Assembly (NCBI RefSeq): GCF_001667145.1
Contig: NZ_LZIF01000107.1
Span: 1 to 64,000, forward strand
Origin: Mycobacterium sp. 852002-51971_SCH5477799-a
GTDB lineage: Bacteria > Actinomycetota > Actinomycetes > Mycobacteriales > Mycobacteriaceae
Reading direction: 5' to 3'
DNA: 64,000 nucleotides
Of the stretch, positions 60,683 through 64,000 are shown one piece after another (the first letter of the stretch is position 1; each line of letters opens with the position of its first letter). The notes beneath the pieces were generated by a model that did not search any database, had not been told where the DNA came from, and saw only the letters and a list, made by a program, of their open reading frames with translations. Position numbers and translations under genes: made by a program.

Positions 60683-61789
60683 TTACGCGGCGACCGGCTC
60701 GCGCTCTTGGGACCTCTCGGCGCCGGCTTTCTGCGTCCACGAGTCGGGGAAGGTCAGCCGGACGATCTTGCGGACGACGGTGCCGAACTGGCGCAGTAGC
60801 GGGCCGCGGTTGTACGGGATGCCGTAGCGTTCGCAGATCTCCTGCACCTCGGGCGCGATCTCGGAGTAACGACGGGCCGGCATGTCGGGGAACAGGTGGT
60901 GTTCGATCTGGTGTGACAGGTTGCCGGATAACAGGTGAAACAGCTTGCCGCCGGTCAGGTTTGCCGAGCCGAGGACCTGGCGGAAGTACCACATGCCGCG
61001 CGACTCGTCCTTGGTTTCTTCGACGGTGAACTCCTGCGTCCCGTCCGGGAAGTGGCCGCAGAAGATGATCATGTACGACCACACGTTGCGCATCAGGTTG
61101 GCGGTGAGGTTACCGGTGAAGACGAACGGCGCGAAGGGTCCGGCCAGCAGCGGGAACGCGACGTAATCCTTGAGGGTCTGCCGCCGCGTCTTCTTCCAGA
61201 TGGCCCGGAGGACTTCCCTCTTGTCCTCGAGCCGGATCTCACCGGAGCGAATGCGTTCGGTTTCCAGCTCGTGCAGCGCGACGCCGTACTGGAACAACAC
61301 CATCAGCAGGAACGCATAGACGGGGTTGCCGAGGAAGTACGGCTGCCACGGCTGGTCCTCGCTCATCCGCAGGATTCCGTAGCCGATGTCGCGGTCCATC
61401 CCCACGATGTTGGTGTGGGTGTGGTGCATGTAGTTGTGCGAGTGCCGCCATTGATCGGCGGGGCAGGCGGTGTCCCACTCGAAGGTGCGACCGGAGATCG
61501 CCGGGTCGCGCATCCAGTCGTACTGGCCATGCATGATGTTGTGGCCGATCTCCATGTTGTCGAGGATTTTCGACAGGCCCAGCATGGCAGTCCCCATGGG
61601 CCATGCAGGCGGCAGGAACAACAGCGCCCGGCCCCCGACTTCCAGCGCACGCTGCGCCTTGATGACGCGGCGGATGTAGTCGGCGTCCTGTTCACCGAGT
61701 TGCGCCATCACGCGTTCCTTGATGGTGTCGAGTTCACGGCCGAATGCGTCGGCCTGTTCGCGGGTCAGGGTGATTTTTTGGTTCGACAT
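60683..61789 (-). CDS. Membrane fatty-acyl desaturase (DesA3-like paralogue)
   Basis: A 368-residue acyl-lipid/acyl-CoA desaturase with three histidine boxes: HNIMHGQ (H83, H87), HSHNYMHH (about 116-123) and QIEHHLFP (about 298), which hold the di-iron centre, plus hydrophobic segments between. It resembles M. tuberculosis DesA3 but is shorter at the C-terminus and clearly a paralogue. The ATG at 61787-61789 has GGAGGAC upstream. It receives electrons from the oxidoreductase encoded directly upstream. Confidence 0.92.
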   Translation of the reverse strand: MSNQKITLTREQADAFGRELDTIKERVMAQLGEQDADYIRRVIKAQRALEVGGRALLFLPPAWPMGTAMLGLSKILDNMEIGHNIMHGQYDWMRDPAISGRTFEWDTACPADQWRHSHNYMHHTHTNIVGMDRDIGYGILRMSEDQPWQPYFLGNPVYAFLLMVLFQYGVALHELETERIRSGEIRLEDKREVLRAIWKKTRRQTLKDYVAFPLLAGPFAPFVFTGNLTANLMRNVWSYMIIFCGHFPDGTQEFTVEETKDESRGMWYFRQVLGSANLTGGKLFHLLSGNLSHQIEHHLFPDMPARRYSEIAPEVQEICERYGIPYNRGPLLRQFGTVVRKIVRLTFPDSWTQKAGAERSQEREPVAA

Positions 61790-61830
61790 TGCTTGTCCTC
61801 CAGGAGTTTTGTGAGCTGTGACGGCTTTTC

Positions 61831-62934
61831 TCACAGCGACAGGTCCACGTCACCGACCGGAACGGACACGCAGATCTGCACGTCCTCATCGGGAGCGGTC
61901 GAGACCGCACCGGTGACCAGGTTGCGCACGGTACCGGCAGTTTTGCGGCGCGTGCAGGTGTGACAGATGCCCATCCGGCAGCCGTTTTCGGGCGACAGGC
62001 CGACCGATTCGGCCTGTTCCAACAGCGACCGCCCGTCGTCGACGATGTCAACGCCGCTGTCGGAGAACGTGACTCGTCCACCCGACGGATTCGTCGGCGG
62101 CTCGAAGACCGGCGGCACGAAGCTCTCGGTGTACACGTTGTCACAGAGCGATTGGACGGCTTCGACCAGAGGCGTTGGCCCGCAGACGAATACCGCGTCG
62201 GGTGATGGCATGGCGGCGGCCAGATGCTCTGGGCCGAATCGCCCGGTGAGGTCGCCGTCGTGCGATCGGGTGTAGCCGTTCAGCACCCGCACCGGCGACA
62301 TCGCGGCCAACTCGTCGCGGTAGCAGGCTTCGGCGGGCGTGCGCGCGTAATGGATGAAGGCGATCTCGCCCGAATGGCCCTGGGCGACCAGGGTGCGCGC
62401 CATCGCCAGCACGGGAGTGATGCCGCTACCGCCAGAGACGAAGAGGATGCGCTGCGGGCTCTGCGGTCCGCGCGCCGGCAACGTGAAGTCGCCGCCGGTG
62501 CCCGTCAAACCGACCACCATGCCCCGGTGGGCGTGTTCGTACAGATAGTTCGACACCAGGCCGCCTTCGTGCCGACCGATGGTCAACTCGAGGTTGGCCG
62601 TCCCTTCGGCGTTGGCGGGCGAATAGCAACGGGTGTGCCGGCGGCCGTCGATCTCGACGGTGAGGTTAACGTACTGGCCGGCCGTTAGGGTGTGAGCGGA
62701 CAGGAAGGTGTCGTTGGGGGTCAGGGTCAGGGTGACACTGCGCGCGGTGGTGCGGCGCACGTCCGTCACTTTGGCGCGGCCTTCGCCCAGCGTCCAGGTC
62801 GGCGCCACCAGTTCGGTGTAACGGTCGACGCCGTGCGGACCGGTCAGCAGATCTAACAGCTCTGAACCCAATACGCGCTGCCGAAGGGTCCGTGCGAAGC
62901 CTCGGCCAGAAGTTGGAGCGGTTTGAGTGAACAT
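61831..62934 (-). CDS. Ferredoxin-NADP reductase with C-terminal 2Fe-2S domain (desaturase partner)
   Basis: A 367-residue oxidoreductase: FAD-binding RCYSPANAEGTANLELTIGRHEGGLVSNYL, NADPH-binding ILFVSGGSGITPVLAMARTL and VFVCGPTPLVEAV, and a plant-type 2Fe-2S domain at the end with ENGCRMGICHTCTRRK plus a last Cys near IC-VSVP. It resembles Rv3230c, which feeds DesA3. The pair is an NADPH-driven acyl desaturase system. The ATG at 62932-62934 (MFTQTA) is chosen over 62970, which would enter the divergent promoter. Confidence 0.92.
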   Translation of the reverse strand: MFTQTAPTSGRGFARTLRQRVLGSELLDLLTGPHGVDRYTELVAPTWTLGEGRAKVTDVRRTTARSVTLTLTPNDTFLSAHTLTAGQYVNLTVEIDGRRHTRCYSPANAEGTANLELTIGRHEGGLVSNYLYEHAHRGMVVGLTGTGGDFTLPARGPQSPQRILFVSGGSGITPVLAMARTLVAQGHSGEIAFIHYARTPAEACYRDELAAMSPVRVLNGYTRSHDGDLTGRFGPEHLAAAMPSPDAVFVCGPTPLVEAVQSLCDNVYTESFVPPVFEPPTNPSGGRVTFSDSGVDIVDDGRSLLEQAESVGLSPENGCRMGICHTCTRRKTAGTVRNLVTGAVSTAPDEDVQICVSVPVGDVDLSL

Positions 62935-62995
62935 GTGTATACCGTGCGGCGGCGAGGGCCGCGCCGTCAAGGGTTTACTGCCTGGCTGTGGTAGG

Positions 62996-63010
62996 GTTCA
63001 CACAGTGAAC
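62996..63010. promoter_or_regulatory. Perfect dyad at the desaturase/TetR divergent promoter
   Basis: GTTCAC-ACA-GTGAAC (62996-63010) is a perfect 15-bp dyad that includes the GTG start of the TetR gene. It is the obvious operator of the divergent desaturase system, comparable in arrangement to DesT/desCB of Pseudomonas. Confidence 0.6.
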
Positions 63011-63679
63011 GGCCGTACTCCTAGCTCACGCGGGCGCGGCTCTGGTCGTGAGCGCGCGCGCGAAAACCAGTCGCGGGAGGAGCGCAAGGAGGCGACTCGC
63101 CGGGCCATCATCGCCGCGGCGCTCAAGCTGTTGCAGGACCGCAGCTTTTCCAGCCTGAGCCTGCGCGAGGTGACCCGTGAGGTCGGGATCGTTCCGGCGG
63201 CGTTCTACCGGCATTTCGAATCGATGGAGGCCCTGGGCCTGGTCCTGATCGATGAGTCCTTCCGAAGCCTGCGCGACACCCTGCGCGATGCGCGGGCCGG
63301 CAAGCTCGACCCGAACCGGGTGATCGAGTCCTCCGTCGAGATCCTGGTCGCCAGCGTCGCAGACAGGCGCGAACACTGGCGGCTCATCGGCCGGGAACGC
63401 AACAGTGGCCTGTCGGTGTTGCGGTACGCCATTCGCACCGAAATCCGGCTGATCACGTCGGAACTCGCCACCGACCTGGCGCGATTCCCCGGGCTGAACA
63501 AGTGGACCACCGAGGATCTCAACGTGCTGGCGACCCTGTTCGTCAACGCGATGATCGTGATCGCGGAGGCCATCGAGGATTCGCAGAGCACCGAGGCGAC
63601 CGAAGACATCCGCCGGCTCGCGGTCAAGCAATTGAGGATGATCGCGACCGGCATCGCCGGTTGGCGAAGCACGCCCTGA
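63005..63679 (+). CDS. TetR-family regulator of the desaturase system (DesT-like arrangement)
   Basis: A TetR protein of about 224 residues with an Arg/Ser-rich N-terminal tail, DNA-binding EATRRAIIAAALKLLQDRSFSSLSLREVTREVGIVPAAFYRHFESMEALGLVLIDES and a C-terminal domain of the FabR/DesT kind (SVADRREHWRLIGRERNSGLSVLRYAIRTEIRLITSELATDLARFPGLNKW). DesT-type regulators sense the saturated/unsaturated acyl-CoA ratio, which fits the divergent desaturase and reductase genes. The GTG start at 63005 lies in the operator dyad; a frame from 62927 is less likely. Confidence 0.85.
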   Translation: MNGRTPSSRGRGSGRERARENQSREERKEATRRAIIAAALKLLQDRSFSSLSLREVTREVGIVPAAFYRHFESMEALGLVLIDESFRSLRDTLRDARAGKLDPNRVIESSVEILVASVADRREHWRLIGRERNSGLSVLRYAIRTEIRLITSELATDLARFPGLNKWTTEDLNVLATLFVNAMIVIAEAIEDSQSTEATEDIRRLAVKQLRMIATGIAGWRSTP

Positions 63680-63714
63680 TTGCGTCGGGCCGCAGTAAAC
63701 AGCCGAACACTGAC

Positions 63715-64000
63715 TTACTCGTCGACGACCTCGTACAGCGAGTCGCCGTCCTCGGGGGTGCCGTCGATCTGCCCCCGGTGGGCGCGCCCGGGTTTGTCAT
63801 CGACCGGCTCGATGGCATCCGGGACGTCGGGCTCCTCGGCCGCCAACCGGGCGTCGAGGGATTCGCCCTCGCGTTCTTCCCTGGCCGTCATGCCGAACTT
63901 GTTGGCCTCGCTCCAGTCCTCGGGAGGATCGACGACGATATCGCCGTCGTCATTGCGCAATTCGTCCGAGTCGGTGCTTTCGCTCGCGTTCAAGGTGTCA
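63715..64000 (-). CDS. DUF5709-like protein, 5' end beyond the window
   Basis: An acidic, probably disordered protein with the pattern DWSEANKFGMTAREEREGESLDARLAAEEPDVP, typical of the actinobacterial DUF5709 family (FG-T-x-x-E-x-x-x-GESLDxRLAxE). It continues without a stop to the window edge (…DTLNAS), so the TTG at 63991-63993 need not be the start. Function unknown. It is convergent with the TetR gene, 35 bp apart. Confidence 0.75.
   Translation of the reverse strand, partial: DTLNASESTDSDELRNDDGDIVVDPPEDWSEANKFGMTAREEREGESLDARLAAEEPDVPDAIEPVDDKPGRAHRGQIDGTPEDGDSLYEVVDE

Noticed and set aside
60683..61789. Assignment as the orthologue of desA3
   Set aside because: Same family and same reductase partner, but the C-terminal extension is missing and the sequence differs throughout; treated as a paralogue.

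Overview
The window is high-GC chromosomal DNA from a Mycobacterium, most likely a slow-growing non-tuberculous species. The marks are an mce1 locus (yrbE1A/yrbE1B/mce1A with fadD5 and mce1R), a split transhydrogenase (pntAa/pntAb/pntB), ptbB, cyp138, ephF, several F420-type luciferase-like enzymes and a family of mycobacterial SAM methyltransferases. Read on the minus strand, the backbone is collinear with the M. tuberculosis H37Rv stretch from about Rv0134 to Rv0169, as I remember that gene order (not a database search).

Layout. (1) 1-6817: mce1 locus start, fadD5, mce1R, an SRPBCC protein, a thioesterase and adhE1. (2) 6818-27285: about 20 kb placed between the adhE1 and Rv0161 equivalents, which are neighbours in M. 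tuberculosis. Most of it (6818-22278) is a catabolic island: cytochrome P450, alcohol dehydrogenases, Baeyer-Villiger monooxygenase, alpha/beta hydrolase, HpcH/HpaI aldolase, CoA-transferase, acyl-CoA dehydrogenase, two thioesterases, an SMP-30 lactonase and a TetR regulator. Three operons of the island each carry the same 29-bp bipartite motif, GCGTGACACTT-N9-TTTGTAAAG, just upstream. Next come an ApeA-like (HEPN anti-phage) N-terminal fragment and a 3.6-kb element (23282-26884) with 25-bp terminal inverted repeats and a 5-bp target duplication. That element carries a TetR gene, a 37-codon ORF, a CxxC flavoprotein and a frameshifted methyltransferase, but no transposase. (3) 27286-33477: the Rv0161-like flavoenzyme, then an SDR, a dihydrodipicolinate-reductase-like protein, a hydrolase, a methyltransferase, a transposase scrap and a TetR (Rv0158-like). 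PE3/PE4, expected here in M. tuberculosis, are absent. (4) 33506-41600: pnt operon, DUF1348 protein, fadE2-ptbB, SDR and aldehyde dehydrogenase. (5) 41749-52666: LCP cell-wall ligase, tandem methyltransferases, TetR-pirin, Dps, a glycosylase-like protein, small NTF2/DUF427 proteins, an epimerase and msrA. (6) 52697-64000: cyp138 with its TetR, molbindin, ephF, sulfotransferase/TetR/DUF1214, an LLM-SRPBCC pair, an acyl desaturase and its ferredoxin reductase opposite a TetR, and a partial DUF5709-like gene.

How the genes may work together (inference). The island looks like a route for an alicyclic or terpenoid-like compound: P450 hydroxylation, oxidation to a ketone, Baeyer-Villiger lactone formation, ring opening by hydrolase or lactonase, CoA activation, then dehydrogenation and chain cleavage. 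Its own TetR is the obvious candidate to bind the shared motif. Many divergent TetR/enzyme pairs in the window carry clear palindromes at the shared promoter, so ligand-controlled local switches are the recurring theme. No rRNA, tRNA or CRISPR array was seen.
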